Shown: positions 10,964 to 24,320, counted from the first letter of the stretch. The stretch: DNA of 64,000 nucleotides from Anniella stebbinsi (GCA_029215795.1 JARDYH010000003.1:170636382-170700381), one strand, 5' to 3'. The notes: generated by a model not told the origin, from the letters alone. Made by a program: numbers and translations.

Positions 10964-11103
10964 CTGCTCCCAACGGCTTCATATAGATATTAAATAACAT
11001 TGGGGAAAGGATGGAAGTCTTCTGGAAGTCTTCCTCACTGGACAGGCATGTGGGACCCTCTACAGGTATTCTGGACTCTTACAGTAATTTTAAACCATTA
11101 AGT

Positions 11104-11239
11104 CAGTAATCCCCAACCTAGCAGCCTCCAGATGTTTTAGAATACAACCCCCATAATCCCTGTCCATTTGCCATGCTAGCTGGCACTGATGGGAGTTGTA
11201 GTCCAAAATATCTGGAGGGTGCCAAGTTGGGGAAGACTG
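11104..11239. mobile_element. 136 bp palindromic hAT MITE
   Basis: It starts CAGTAATCCCCAACCT and ends AGTTGGGGAAGACTG. The interior is a near palindrome, with CTCCAGATGTTTTAGAATAC against GTCCAAAATATCTGGAG. Flanks CATTAAGT (11096-11103) and CATTAGGC (11240-11247) match at six of eight positions, fitting the 8 bp duplication of hAT elements. Confidence 0.8.
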
Positions 11240-11247
11240 CATTAGGC

Positions 11248-12310
11248 AAAGACTAACCTAACTCCCTGCTTACCTCAGTAACAGCAATTAAGAATCACAT
11301 ACTGAGAAAGATTTCACAACATGGTTTCAATTTGGGTAGGTTTCCAATTAACATGATATGTGTACCATTTTCATTTCCTTATCTTATGTTTCCAATATAA
11401 CTAATTTCAACATTTGATCCTCTAGCCATCTGCTATATGCTGTTTTGACTTTAAGGAAATGGAATCTTTCCATAAAATGGCTGAAGCTTAGACCAGACTT
11501 CTGCAAGCAGACTAGCAATGGGTAATGCTCCTGAATCTGGCGCTCATGCCTTCAGATGCAGCTATTTATATTGTAAAGTGGATTACAAAATCCTAAATTA
11601 TAGGCTGCTTCCTCCCATGTGTTTTTGGTGTGAACTGAGATGAAAGCTGAGGCCTTGGCTGCCTTGGGATGAAATGAAAAAGTAACACTGATAGCAAAGC
11701 ATGGGGTAAGATGTTCTTTATGACCTAGGCTGTTGAGCTTTCAGATGGATAAATTTGGAAATATTTTTTTTAAGACCAGCAGTTCTAATTTTCTCAGCAC
11801 TGTGCATTTTAGTATGCAAGCATCAAGTTTTTAAGCTCCTGGATAGACCGCAACTGATAGCACATGTCCATTCAAAAGTAAATCTCATGGAGTTCAGTGG
11901 CACTTACTCCCAGGTAAATAAACATCCTGAGCCACTATTGGGTAGGACATGCACATATTCCTTGCTTGAAATAACAAAATGCACATGGACAAAGGAACCC
12001 CTCATGGGTGAGGAAATAAATACCTTCCCTGAAGAGATGGTTTAAACTGGTACAACATTTTATAAAGTTGTTCAAGCTAAATTAAATATAATTAATTTTT
12101 CCACTTTTTTTTGTTTTTAAGACAAACTGTCATGAACACATCTGTTGCATCCAGTACATTAAACTGGAAGGAAAAACTGCTGATCAACTGAACAACCACT
12201 GGATGTCATTGTTGTTTTATTAAATGACATCTAGAAGTAAGAAGGAACAGAAAGACTCAAATCTTTGTTCTAGTGAAAGAAAATGAAAAAACAAAAAATG
12301 TTTTCCCAGG
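11248..12310. other. unassigned non-coding stretch
   Basis: No gene is seen. At 11868-11925 there is a copy of a common squamate repeat (GGAGTTCAGTGGCACTTACT followed by CCCAGGTAA). The 96-codon open frame over it is not supported by any recognised domain. Confidence 0.4.
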
Positions 12311-12311
12311 C

Positions 12312-13712
<1,401 letters not shown>

Positions 13713-14042
13713 CAGAGGTGGGGAACCTCTTTCAGTCTGAAGCCCGAATTCAATTTTGGAGAAGCTTTCAGGGGTCACATTTCAGTGATAGGAGGGGCCA
13801 AAGGGATGAATCAAAAAGGATTTAAAAAAATACCTGTATATTTTAGCTTAAAGCTCTTACTGTCAATAACTGAGCCTTAGGGGAGGAATTGCAACATTTT
13901 AGAATGAAGGGAAAAGCCATGCAAGGACTGGAAAACCACCAAATGATCAGTGGTCAAGGAAAGAGAGTGTGGCCGCAGAGAGCTAGATTGAGACCCCAGG
14001 AGGGTTTGATTTGGCACATGGGCCTGAGGGTCCTCACCCCTG
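13713..14042. mobile_element. 330 bp hAT MITE
   Basis: Left terminus CAGAGGTGGGGAACCTC; right terminus inverted reads CAGGGGTGAGGACCCTC. The first 16 bases match at about 13 positions. Flanks ATTTAGCA (13705-13712) and ATTTAGGG (14043-14050) match at six of eight bases, consistent with an 8 bp hAT duplication. The interior has no coding potential. Confidence 0.8.
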
Positions 14043-14050
14043 ATTTAGGG

Positions 14051-14889
14051 ACTAAATAGCAATTAGTATTTTTTATCCCAGGACAAAATACTGGTATCTG
14101 GGATGGTTTGTGCCTGGATACTCTGGTGTATCTGATGCCACCCCCCACCCCCCACCCCCACTTCACACTGCCAAACTGTATACCTGGTGGGTGAGCAACC
14201 AGACAGGCTGTAGTTATTCAGGGGAATAGAGCTGATTGGCTGTATTAGCTAGCTTTATCCCAGCTTTAGTTGGGCTCAGTGGGAAAATGGCAAATCCGGG
14301 GATACTTTGATGGACATGAGGGGAACTTTCTCAGCATGGCCATGAACGACGGGCTTACTTTAGAATTGGTCTGGAAACACCTCAAAGTTCAGTCGGTCTA
14401 CAATGACCCTGCACATGTCAGCTTGAGAGTGATGCCAGTTTCTGATCCTTTTGACATTTCCTTAAAGTGTTGAACTGGATGAGTTGGAGACAATGACAAC
14501 TGATTGTTCTTAGGCTCCTAGCTAAGATTGCATGGGGTGGAGGTTGAAACCAGCCTAACTTCCTCCTGTCCGTTTACCTAAACTTGATCTGAAGAAATCT
14601 GCTGGTGAAGCTTTTCATGGCATTGAGCTAAGAAAATTATTACCTGCTATTTGCTTTGCTGCAGATGAAACTGCTGTTAAAAGGGAGAATTATAAGGATT
14701 CCTACAAGAGTTGGGAGACCTACTTCTAGCTAGGTGGGAGGGAGGCATTGGTCTCTCCATACCTCCATTCCTAAGGAAGGATAGTTGGCTGCTTTAGAAA
14801 TTGATACCTCAGTGAAGTATGGTTAACTGGTTTTTAGATATCACAGTTCTGTGTCAATTATCCCATTCACCGTAGTATCCTGGGACAAA
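14051..14889. other. unassigned non-coding stretch
   Basis: C-rich tract near 14141-14160 and otherwise unremarkable sequence. The short open frame at 14270-14473 has no recognisable domain. Confidence 0.35.
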
Positions 14890-14893
14890 CCAT

Positions 14894-15516
14894 GGGCTCA
14901 TCTACACCTTCAGCCCTTTCAAAAGGGAGGAGGGATGATTGTGAGGTTTCCTGCTTCCATGATCATTGCTCACGGAGCACACGCAAGGGAATTTTCCTGC
15001 AAGTAAAGGAGAGCCATTGCGGGAGGACGTGTGCCCTGTGATGTCACTTCTGATGTGTATTGACAGAAGTGGGTGGGACTAGACAGATGGGTATGGCATG
15101 GATTTTTAAAAAATATCTTCTCCGAGATGTGCACAAGTGCAAACACACAGCAACACGGGGGGGGGGGGGGAATAGGTACTTTGTCAAAATTGCACTATTG
15201 TGCATCAATATGTTTGTGTAAAAATAAAAAAGAGAGACAGTTGGTGATGAAACTTGGTGATGCCCATGCACACTCCCCTGACAGTTGGTTGGCTGTCCAC
15301 CAAGCCAGGAACTCACAAAGGGGGAGGGGACACACCCACTGGAGACTTCAGAATTGTAGCGAGAGATGGGGAAAAGCTGCTATAAAACCAGTTGGCGATA
15401 TTCTGGAAAAACTGAGCTGTTGTCCTGAGATCACTGCGGGAGTAGGTGAATGACATGTGGCCCAGTAGGGATTACCTTGATATTATTCCAAAATAAATGG
15501 CTGGTGTAGATGGCCC
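14894..15516 (+). mobile_element. 623 bp MITE, GGGCTCATCTACACC family
   Basis: The left end reads GGGCTCATCTACACC and the right end, inverted, GGGCCATCTACACCAGCC. CCAT flanks both sides (14890-14893 and 15517-15520), a 4 bp duplication. The interior includes a G-run at 15156-15169, GCACTATTGTGCATC, and a block shared with the truncated minus-strand copy at 4757-5304. No coding region is visible. Termini resemble those of the GCGC-rich MITE family. Confidence 0.8.
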
Positions 15517-15803
15517 CCATCTCATAGTGGAGGGGATTTTGGGGGATTTTGGTGCCACCCATTTTGCCTTTGGCTCCACTCACCAATGGAATGTGTCCCC
15601 CTTCCCCCCCCCCCCCCGAGAGCTTCTCTGAAATGTAATTTGTCCCTTGGGCTGAAAGAGATTCAACAACTCTGATACAGGACAATCAAATCAAAACAAT
15701 TAATCCCCAAACTCTCTATCAATCATTCATCCCTCCAAACAAATAAAGAGTCAAAGGTCTCAGTAGATATCATCTTAATAAAACAAAACCACAGATGATA
15801 GAT

Positions 15804-15868
<65 letters not shown>
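15804..15868. repeat. (GATA)n microsatellite
   Basis: About sixteen uninterrupted GATA units. On the opposite strand this is TATC, which produces the serine-tyrosine-leucine-isoleucine frames seen in translation. Confidence 0.97.
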
Positions 15869-17254
15869 GATATATAGATGGACAGGCTCTGGCAAAGTTC
15901 CCAAGATAAAAGTGTAACAGTTTCAAAAATGGATACTCTGAGCAAGGACTTGAGTTTTGTGCTTTCCAGTTTCACAATGTGGTGTTTTTTGTGAACTTTT
16001 TATTGTTTGCCATATAAAACAGTTGCTTCTAAATCATATCAGAGCAAGAGATTGATAGAATCCATCATCTAGATTTAGGGCAAAAGTTGTTCATATTTCA
16101 GAACAATCAGATAGAAATGTAGGAGGTGAGGGCTGTATTTACCTTGTCCTTGTCTTCCAGGAAATGTTGGTCAGAGTAAAAGCACTATAATTCACATTGT
16201 TTATAAGATCTACAAGAGGATGGCATATAATGAAAATGTATAAATCTCTGCTCCCAAAATAGCATGGTGTCTAGTCTCCCTGAATGTCATTGCTATTAGT
16301 AAACCATAAAATTGTTGTAACATGGAATAAATATTCCAGTAACTAGCAGAAATATGAACTAAACGTGTCTCAATATAAATGTAATAGTTCTATTTTATTT
16401 TAAATCACAGTTATCGGAATGATGACTTATCTGAATTCACTGTGCCTTCTGTATGTACCCAATGATAATGTAATCCTTTGTAGATAATACTGTGGTTTAT
16501 TCAACCTATTTATGAGCTGTACATCCCACATATGCTTTGGGAAAAATTTACCCTGAATAGTAACTGTCTGTATAATATTTGCTATCATAGGTATGTGCTG
16601 TTGCAATGAGTACTAAGAATTTTATTTCTAAACATTGTTTTATGCTTGGCAAATGTCTCCCATCTTCAACATGTTTCTGATTATTCTTATTCTTATTATT
16701 TTGTATTGAATGTCTAATGGTTCATCCTCATTTCAAAATTTAAAGATGGATGCTGCTCATGGAATGTATTTAACAAGAAGATGCAGCGGAGTTATTTCAG
16801 TGTTGGTGGCATCAAATGGCCCTTTTCATAAAATACAGAAATTCATTTCCTTTTACAAGTATTTTTTTCCTTACAATAATTTTTATTTTAGATGTTTTTA
16901 TTTTAAAAATGCCTCATAGATTGCCCATACATCACATGATAATAAATTGACATCTGCCAAGCAGTATGCTTACAATGTGCTTCTATAGTTCTTGATATAA
17001 GGGAGTGCTAAATGAGTAAAAAATCTGCTACCAAAAAGTATCAATGACCCCTTCAGAACACAATTGGCATTATTTATTTAACATACATATAATTTGCCTT
17101 TCTGTCTGACAACAGACCTCCAAGGCAATGTACTATGAAATACAATTAATATGTCATTATTAATTAATGAGTTAGGACAAGTGGAATCAAAGGTTCTAAA
17201 GGAGGAAAATAACTTTCCATGTTTCTTTCTACCAGCTCATGTATGTAAGACAGA
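15869..17254. other. unassigned AT-rich stretch
   Basis: No repeats or coding regions are recognised by eye apart from simple AT-rich tracts. It may be unique intergenic or intronic sequence. Confidence 0.4.
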
Positions 17255-17269
17255 GCTTGCACCAGTACT

Positions 17270-17565
17270 ATTATTTATTTATTTATTTATTATTTATTTA
17301 TTTATTATGCCCCACAAGATGTAGCGATGGCCACCAATTTGGATGGCTTAAAGAGGGTAGACAATTTCCTGGAGGAGAAGGCTATCAATGGCCATATGCT
17401 ACTTCCAGTTTCAGAAGCAGTATGCCTATGGATACCAATTCCTGGGGGACATGGGTGATAGGGTGCTGTTCCACTCATGTCCTGCTTGTGGGTTTCCCAT
17501 GGGCAGTTCGTTGGACTAGATGGACCTTGTTCTGACCCAGCATTGCTCTTCTTACATTCTTATTC
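17270..17565 (+). mobile_element. CR1/L3-like LINE 3' end
   Basis: After a (TTTA)n tract (17270-17306), the sequence GATGGCTTAAAGAGGGTAGA leads to GAGGAGAAGGCTATCAATGG, a block about two bases per codon decayed, and ends AGATGGACCTTGTTCTGACC then CAGCATTGCTCTTCTTACAT. The same order occurs at 21940-22208. This family is very common in squamates and ends in ATGTTCTT-like units. Translation gives a short degenerate C-terminus, so the copy is a non-functional 3' fragment. Confidence 0.65.
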
Positions 17566-18230
17566 AGGTGGCTTATATAAAATCATAAAAAAAAACCCAT
17601 TAGTCACTGCTCCTCCTCCTCACCACCACCACCATTGTCTAGGCCAGAATGAAAAACACATGTACAGGCAGGTTGCAATGGTGAAGAGGAGGAGCTTGTC
17701 CAGAGGGCTTTTGTCAGTGGGTTCCTGCTGGGGTGTAGTCCCTCAGTAGATGACCAACCAGGCCCACCTTTGATGCTGGCCCTGCAAGTTTCAAACAACA
17801 TAGAAAGCTCTGCACTTGGGGCAACTCTGGTGAGAGCATTCGGCTTGAAAATGGGCAAGAGTGGTGAAATTTGTTATTTTCCTCCAGAAGTGCCTTAGGA
17901 ATAAAACTACATGATAAAGTAGCATTGTTTCCCATGATATTGTGGGATATAACAGCAGTGGCTGCCAACTGCTCAGAAAAACAGTGGCACTTTTGTTCCC
18001 TCCTATCCACCCCTGAACGGGGCCTGCCTCTGGGAGAACTACACACCTTATGTGGGAGCCAGTGCAGTGAGGGGTCCTTTCTTAGAGTGAGGCAGTGGCA
18101 TGGAGGTGCCTGTGGAGTTTGCTTGTGCAGCCATGGCAAAGACAGTCTCTAGGATCATATCCCTATTAATGCCTCGTTCTGAGAGAGGACTCTTCACAGC
18201 AAGGCATAGAAGGAGAGGACTTAAGTGCAG
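17566..18230. other. unassigned non-coding stretch
   Basis: No supported feature; several overlapping short open frames occur on both strands, none with a recognisable domain. Confidence 0.35.
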
Positions 18231-18740
18231 AGGGGTTTGAAAGGAGGCAGTGGTGTTGCCACTGCCATCATAATCAGGGGAAAGGAGAGAGGAGGAGGAG
18301 GGTAGTGGCAGTAACCAGCAACTGCCATCATTATCAGGAAATAATGGCATCCTGCCATCGTGATGTCACCAGCGGGAAGGGAAGGGTGGTGGAGGAAAGG
18401 GAGGTGGGGGGAATGGATGAGAGGAAAGGTGCCACCGCCACTGGGGAGAAGGGAAGAGGAGGAGGGGGCAGGCTGGCACCATAATCACAGCTGGAGGGGA
18501 AGAGGGCGAATAGTGGCAGTTGCCACAGCCACCATCAACATAACAAGGAGGGGGTCAGGCATTGGTTATCATCATTGTGGCCAAAGGGGAGAGAAGAGAG
18601 GGCAGTGTGGGGAAGGGAGGGGAGGAAGGGGGTGGGATCTGTCATTGCCATTGTCATGCAGGGGGGAGGGAGGAGGAAGAAGAGGGGGTGGGCACACACT
18701 ACTGCTGTCTTCACAGTTGTGATGTAGAGGAGAGATGGCA
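18231..18740. repeat. purine-rich degenerate minisatellite
   Basis: G- and A-rich blocks (GGGAAGGGAAGGG, GGAGGAGGGGG) alternate with GTGGCAGTTGCCAC and CACCATCAT-type words over about 500 bp. Units are roughly 65-95 bp and imperfect. The strand bias creates long open frames of low complexity. Runs of three or more G could form quadruplexes. Confidence 0.6.
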
Positions 18741-21367
18741 CCTCAGGTGATGGGAGGTCTTGTGCAGGCCCTGCCCCTGAAAATTGCCAACATTTTTGCC
18801 ACTTGTGAATGGGATGGCAAAGTGTGTGGGTGTGAGGTTAGCAGTTGTTTAAACACCTGGAACCACTACAGTTATGCCTTGATTTGCTCTTAGCCATATT
18901 GAAGGTAGAAAGCAAAATAAATTGAGACTTTTCTTTCCCTATTGCTGCTTCTGCAAAGGGATCCAGACAGTCCAGGATGGCTTTATTTCTTGGTATAATA
19001 CTCAGTATGGTTTGGTAATACATCTTAAATGACTTCAAAAAGCCAGTTGGCTGTTATTTCAGTGCTATTCATTAGTGAGCAGCCCAAAATATGGTCTTAA
19101 AGAAAGCAAACGAAATCCATTTGTGTCATTGTTGTCTAATGTGAAGTTGAACCAAATAAATAAAAACATGCTATTAATGTAATATTTTTCCAAGAAGGTT
19201 TTAGTGCACATAATGTAGAGTGCGTATGATGTAAACAGGGATGGATGCAAAGCAGATGTAAATTATGCTGCTCACTGTAAATAAAAGCTTTTTCAGAGTT
19301 ATGTTCCGATTTCCCCCCACCCTCTTCCCCAAAGATCCATTGGCAAATACATTTGGGAGACATTTAAGAAATATAGTTTCACTCAATGTTCATGTTTCCT
19401 TTAGAATCCTTTGTTGATGATTTACTTTTACTTACAAGCACTTGAACAAATGCTGTTATTAATTACTGTGAAAAGCTAATTACACTGCAACAACATTGCT
19501 GACTTGAGAAGCCACTTAGAATATGTTGTATTTCAGTAGGTTTATACATAAAATCCAAGATCCTACTGCCTTGGTCTAGATCTCTTTGTGGTATCCACCA
19601 TGCATATGGGGTTTCTGTACTACTGGGGAATCTCTATTCACTTCAGTGGCGGTGACACTTCCATGTGCTTTGAATACACACTGGGACTCTAGCAAAGAAT
19701 TGTTGGAGTACAGTAATAGAGTTGGAAGAGACTGAGTACATCGTGTGGTGTTCTAACCACAGGCCATATAGAGTTTTCCAGATAAAGAGAATGACTTGGA
19801 AAATAAATTGCGACACTGTGCCCTGTTTTCATCTGTAGTCATAGTCCTAGAATTTTTTATTTAATTAAATTAATTGATGTGAATCTCAATTTTGGAAATG
19901 GAGACTTGTCTGATTTTTTCAATGAAGTGGGGAAATTGTTTTTTTGGGGGAAGTAGGAATGCTGAGATACAACTATTACCCCTCCACTCATTTAATTTGG
20001 GCAGAACTGCCTGTGGTAAAGGTATGGGAGGACTATACCATGCCAGACCACAGTTGCGGGATCACATACAGAATTTGAATATTTCCCATACCACAGACGC
20101 TCTGCAGTGGAACACGGGCATGCCAGGAAAACATTTTCAAGCTGGGCCTTCTTGCTGACATGGGATGCTTATACAGAAGAGTCAGTTTTTACAAAGTCAG
20201 GAGAGTCAGTTTTTCTACAGGAGAGTCAGTTTTTACAAAGATGTACCAATGGTGTATGTGTCTCAAGGGAAAACTTGTGCAGCACCCAACTATGATTTGT
20301 GGGACTTTTCTATACAAGGCATTTATCATGTGCTCATTATTCCCCACTCAGTTATTTACAGGTTCCTTAGACAATGTTATGACCCTCGAGTTTTGCTTCT
20401 CTGTCTAATGAGCACTTTATATGAGATTTTTTAGGGCAGGGAAAATGCAGAATTTAATTGTGAAAGTGAAAAAAAAATTCACTTGAGTATTTGCGCTATA
20501 CCACAGTGCCACCTTGAGGTTATGTACTGGAAAAGCAGGAAAGGAAACACTGTTGTGTAGCGCTCAGAATTCAAGTGTGCGACGAAACCAAAAGTAGATA
20601 CAATAGATTAACAGCAGATTAACAGCCTCATGTAGAAAAAGTCACCAGATACGAATAGATGTTATACTAGATGCACAAAAAGCAGATGTGAAACTGTACT
20701 TGCACATCTACTGTTACAACTTCCTCTTAATTTCTGAAATGGTTAGTGGGGATAGGTTGGGAGTTGTAGAGCTTTCTCTCTCTCTAAACATATATAGGAC
20801 TGTGCCCTAAATGTGTCAATGTTGGACTTTCTGAGCAACTTTCCACTTATACCTATGTTGAATCTGGAACCACTATGGTGACTGTTCTTAATTAGGTTGA
20901 CAAGTAACTGCTCAGGATTGGTTGAAAAGGTTACCACTCAGGATTAACACAAAATGGTTGCCTTCCCTAATCTGATCCATGACTAACTATTCTACTCCTA
21001 CCTAGATTTTTTAAAATATCATTGTTTGTCTTGCAATGTACTTCATCAATGTAAAGGTAGGTGAAGCCACCCATTATTACATTTCCTTATTTGGCTGCCT
21101 TCTTAAGTTTTTTTCCATCCCAAAGTCATCCTCAGGGAGGTAATATGGTTTTGGGGTTGTGTATTTCTACCCACAATGATTGTGTGGAGGAGTGTGTTCC
21201 TATGGAGTCTTCTAGTTTATTGGACTTTTTGTCTTCTCTGAGATAAAGACACACTCTCACAATGAAGGGGTTTCCCAATGGCCACATTGCTCAAGAGTTG
21301 GCCATTAATGACTTCAAACTATAAATGGCAAGCCTCCATTTTGGCAGATAGCAATGCAGACAACCTC
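18741..21367. other. long unassigned stretch
   Basis: Mostly unique-looking sequence without coding support. A CR1-like minus-strand scrap (TAGAGTTGGAAGAGACTGAG) lies at about 19719-19738. A three-unit direct repeat of GAGAGTCAGTTTTT occupies 20177-20243. Confidence 0.45.
20177..20243 (+). repeat. three tandem AGTCAGTTTTT units
   Basis: Three copies of GAGTCAGTTTTT(C)TACA, spaced by about 20-30 bases, are visible. It is a short local duplication. Confidence 0.7.
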
Positions 21368-21921
21368 AGGCCCTTTCTACACCAGAGGGGTGCAGAGGGC
21401 CGGAGGGGTGGCGAACCCAGAAGTGCCTGCTTCCAGATTCACCGCCCTAATGCACACGTAATTATGTGATGGCCCAAGTTCCTCCCGGGCCATCGCATGT
21501 CGCGTCCACCATTTTTTCCCTTTTACCCAGGAGGAGCGCAGGAGTGCTCTTCCGCAAAATGTAAGTTAAAAAAACCTCTCTTGTGTGGGCCCCCTCCCCC
21601 TCCTCGCCCTCCTGGGCATGGCAAAACTGGTGCCACCCCCTCCCCTGATGAGCACAGAGCCGTGCGGTGTGGCTCTGTGCCCATTTTGCTGCTGTGCTTA
21701 TTCGTGCGTAGGTGTGGCAGCACCGGGAATGGGCAGCCACATCTTTCGCGGTCCTGGGAACTTCTTAAGACCGCAGAAGATTTGGGATTTTTCAGGTTTC
21801 TGTGATCCCTGGAAACTCCCGTGCCCCACCCCCCACCCCCGGGAGTCCCTGTGCATCATTTGTACTCACAGGGATCAGCCAGGGGCTATCCCAGGCAAAA
21901 TGCCTGGTGTGGAAAGGGCCT
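21368..21921. mobile_element. MITE, AGGCCCTTTCTACACC family, copy 1
   Basis: Left terminus AGGCCCTTTCTACACCAG; right end inverted AGGCCCTTTCCACACCAGG. The sub-terminal parts pair GGGGTGCAGAGGG with the CCCCACCCCC region and CCAGGCAAAATGCCTGG forms a small hairpin. CCTCAG occurs at both ends, making the duplication ambiguous. A second copy lies at 39052-39544. It is GC-rich and produces overlapping spurious frames on both strands. No transposase is encoded. Confidence 0.75.
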
Positions 21922-21939
21922 CAGAGATTGTGGTTTCTG

Positions 21940-22208
21940 TTGTTTGTTCCTTAGGTGGAGAGAACTGGTCAGGGCTCATAGAAGATAAAGCTATCAATGC
22001 CTACTAGTTACGATGGCTATGTATTAACTCCAGTATCACAGATGTTATGCCTCTAAATACTAGTTGCTAGGGAACACAGTTGCATTCATGTCCTACTTGA
22101 GGGCTTCCCATTGAGGCATCTGGTTCACCCAGCCCTGTGGGAACAGAATGCTCTGCTAGATAGACCTTTGGTCTGAACATGCACAGCTCTTCTTATGTTC
22201 TTATGTTA
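21940..22208 (+). mobile_element. CR1/L3-like LINE 3' end
   Basis: Contains AAGATAAAGCTATCAATGCC, GTATCACAGATGTTATGCC, CATGTCCTACTTGAGGGCTT and the terminal AGATAGACCTTTGGTCTGAA then GCTCTTCTTATGTTCTTATG. It has the same order as 17307-17565 and ends in two ATGTTCTT-type units. 3' fragment only. Confidence 0.7.
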
Positions 22209-22339
22209 TGTCAACACCCTGACAGGTGTTGAGTAGAAATTCTATACTCCCTGGAAATTCCAATTTGAATGCTAATATATTTATTAATAGGCAGAAATTT
22301 GATACTCAACTCAGCCTTTATTAGAATGAAGAATGGAAA

Positions 22340-22722
22340 CTTCTGATTTCTTTAGCCTTGAGAAGTGAAGACTGAGGGGAGACGTGATAGCACTCTTCAA
22401 ATTCTTGAAAGGTTGTCACACAGAGGAGGGACAGGATCTCTTCTGATAATCCCAGAGTGCAGGACTCAGAACAATGGACTCAAGTTACAGGATGCCAGAT
22501 TCCAGCTGGACATCAGGAAAAAAATCTTGACTGTTAGAACAGTACGACAATGGAACCACTTACCTAGGGAGGTCGTGGGCTCTCCCACTCTAGAGGCATT
22601 CAAGATGCAGCTGGACAGCCATCTGTCAGGTATGCTTTATGGTGGATTCCTGCACTGAACAGTGGGTTGGACTCGTGTCTTTATAGGCCCCTTCCAACTC
22701 TACTATTCTATGATTCTATGAT
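22340..22722 (+). mobile_element. CR1 LINE 3' end with ATTCTATG tail
   Basis: The reading frame from 22365 gives a degenerate CR1 C-terminus: LQILERLSHRGG, LQDARFQLDIRKKILTVRTV, RQWNHLPREVVGSPTLEAF. It is followed by the 3' UTR GGCCCCTTCCAACTCTACTA and the diagnostic CR1 tail of tandem ATTCTATG units at 22702-22722. 5' truncated. The tail is the binding element for CR1 reverse transcription. Confidence 0.9.
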
Positions 22723-23057
22723 TTGCATAAGCTTCCCTGGCTGGCTTTTCTGAAAACCTGACTCTTGCTAATTTGGAAAATATTGACTGGTCGACATGAA
22801 TTGGATGAGGTCAGTTTTTTCAGTCCTGAAGAACTGAGATTTTGAAAAAGATGCCCAGTTCTCTTTTTCTTTCTCCTTTGGGCTTCATTCTTGCTGGAGT
22901 GAAACACCCATGCTGTGTGGTCAGAGCTGCTTCAAGTCAGGGACGATATAGCAAACATGTGGCTGACATAATTTTGGATTACATTGCTTTGAAATATCTT
23001 GAAAAGGACACTTAATAATCACGTGACTACACATAGATGTGCTTTGTCTTTTTACAC

Positions 23058-23140
23058 CAGTCTTTTCCAACCTGGTGCCATACAAATGTGTTGGGACTAC
23101 AATTTCCATAACACCGAACAAGCATGGCTATGAACAGGAT
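23058..23140. mobile_element. hAT MITE fragment, same family as 11104-11239
   Basis: CAGTCTTTTCCAACCTGGTG and GGGACTACAATTTCCATAAC correspond to the left half of the palindromic MITE. The right half is missing or replaced by the LINE tail that follows. Confidence 0.6.
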
Positions 23141-23164
23141 TTCATTCCCCCTGTCTCTCTCTCA

Positions 23165-23252
23165 ATAAAGGTCTTCTATCAAGATATTGTATTTTGTGTT
23201 TGGTGTTGTTCCCCACCTTGATCCGTTGGGAGAGGCGGGTGATAAATAAATA

Positions 23253-23293
<41 letters not shown>
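23165..23293 (+). mobile_element. L2-like LINE 3' end with (ATT)n tail
   Basis: The block GTTGTTCCCCACCTTGATCC then GAGAGGCGGGTGATAAATAA is the conserved 3' terminus of a family seen also at 30200-30262, 59500-59545 and, inverted, at 63920-63965. An (ATT)n tract of about 14 units follows at 23252-23293. Confidence 0.75.
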
Positions 23294-23349
23294 GCCAAGG
23301 CTGATTCAGTCCCCAAACCAGGCCTGAACCCAGACTAGAAAGGGGTTAG

Positions 23350-23475
23350 ATCAGGTGGGCCCTTCAGATGTTTAGTCTACAACTCTCATCAGCCCCTCCA
23401 GCATAGCCAATGGTGAGAGATGTTGAAAGTTGTTAGCCAAACTTTGTGGGGGTCCAAAAGTTGCCCATCCTTATC
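23350..23475. mobile_element. palindromic hAT MITE, degraded
   Basis: The core CTTCAGATGTTTAGTCTACA and the inverted end AAGGATGGGCAACTTTTGGA resemble the 11104 family. Terminal bases and duplication are not clear. Confidence 0.5.
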
Positions 23476-24271
23476 TAAATAAATAGGCCATTGGCCATGG
23501 TGCCTAAGAATTATCAGAGTTGTACTCCAGCACATCTACAGCGTCATCACACGGGGGGAAATCGTGTTTCCTTACCGTCACTTCTCTACACTTTCTCATT
23601 CATCCCGGAGGGAAAGAGGAAGTAAACAAAGGCCATGCAGCCCATTCAGAGGCTGTTTTTATAGCTCCACTTTTCCTGCAGACAGCAGGAGATAGCGGCA
23701 CATTCCATTTTTTAAAAAAGTTGGATTAAAAGGGATCTATTTTACTACAGAAAAATGAGCAGAAGGAGTTGGAGGCGTGTGGGAGGTTAACAACGCTATC
23801 TAAAGGATGCATGGACATCTGTAAGTGGGCAGTACCATCACAGGATGCCCTTTCTTTTTTGTGTGTGCCAGATTTAGAAAGAGCTTTGTTGGCTGTTATG
23901 TTTAAACAATTCCTAATCAATTTAATTCCTAGTTCCTAGTTAATTTTCTAAGTAACTAAGTTTACCTGTTCAGATGACATGCTAAGCCATGGTTAGGTCG
24001 CCAACCCTTTTGCAGCAAATGGTTTGTGAATGTGTATAGAACTGACTTTTAATAGTGTGATCACTCAGAAGCTTGTTTTTAAAGTCTAAAACAGCAAATT
24101 GGAAAGAAGTGCTCTGCAACTCTATGCTTACTTCTGAGGTCTTCTGTTTACTCAATGGGGTTTACTCAAAGGTAAGCATGCATTGGATTTTAGTATGACT
24201 TGGATGTAAATGCTGTTGAAATCAATTAATGGGCATTTATTGCCCCGGCAATAAATGAGCTCTATTGAACA
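23476..24271. other. unassigned stretch with one common repeat scrap
   Basis: No gene is seen. At about 24118-24192 the phrase TTTACTCAATGGGGTTTACT then CAAAGGTAAGCATGCATTGG is a copy of a common squamate dispersed repeat, also recognised at 33838-33905, 53047-53125 and 56797-56884. Confidence 0.45.
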
Positions 24272-24272
24272 T

Positions 24273-24313
<41 letters not shown>
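24272..24313. repeat. (CA)n microsatellite
   Basis: About twenty CA units with one AAA interruption, directly upstream of the copia 5' LTR. Confidence 0.97.
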
Positions 24314-24320
24314 GGCACCC

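Larger units (their letters stand above)
9640..11015 (-). mobile_element. L2-clade LINE, decayed, interrupted by a MITE
   Basis: On the minus strand the 5' end is truncated near 11015 at the SPMLFNIYMKP block (10975-11012), and the copy runs to its 3' end near 9640. It abuts the AATA tail of the neighbouring L2, so the two LINEs are tail-to-tail. The clade is the same as the 7681 element, and the paralogous blocks can be aligned along the whole length. The sequence is split at 10311-10664 by a MITE whose host continues cleanly on both sides. Confidence 0.85.

Noticed and set aside
18360..18722. glycine- and arginine-rich protein
   Set aside because: Low-complexity translation of a purine-rich minisatellite.
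21497..22007. overlapping 100-140 codon frames as a host gene
   Set aside because: They lie within and beyond the termini of a GC-rich MITE with a second copy at 39052-39544, and both strands are open.
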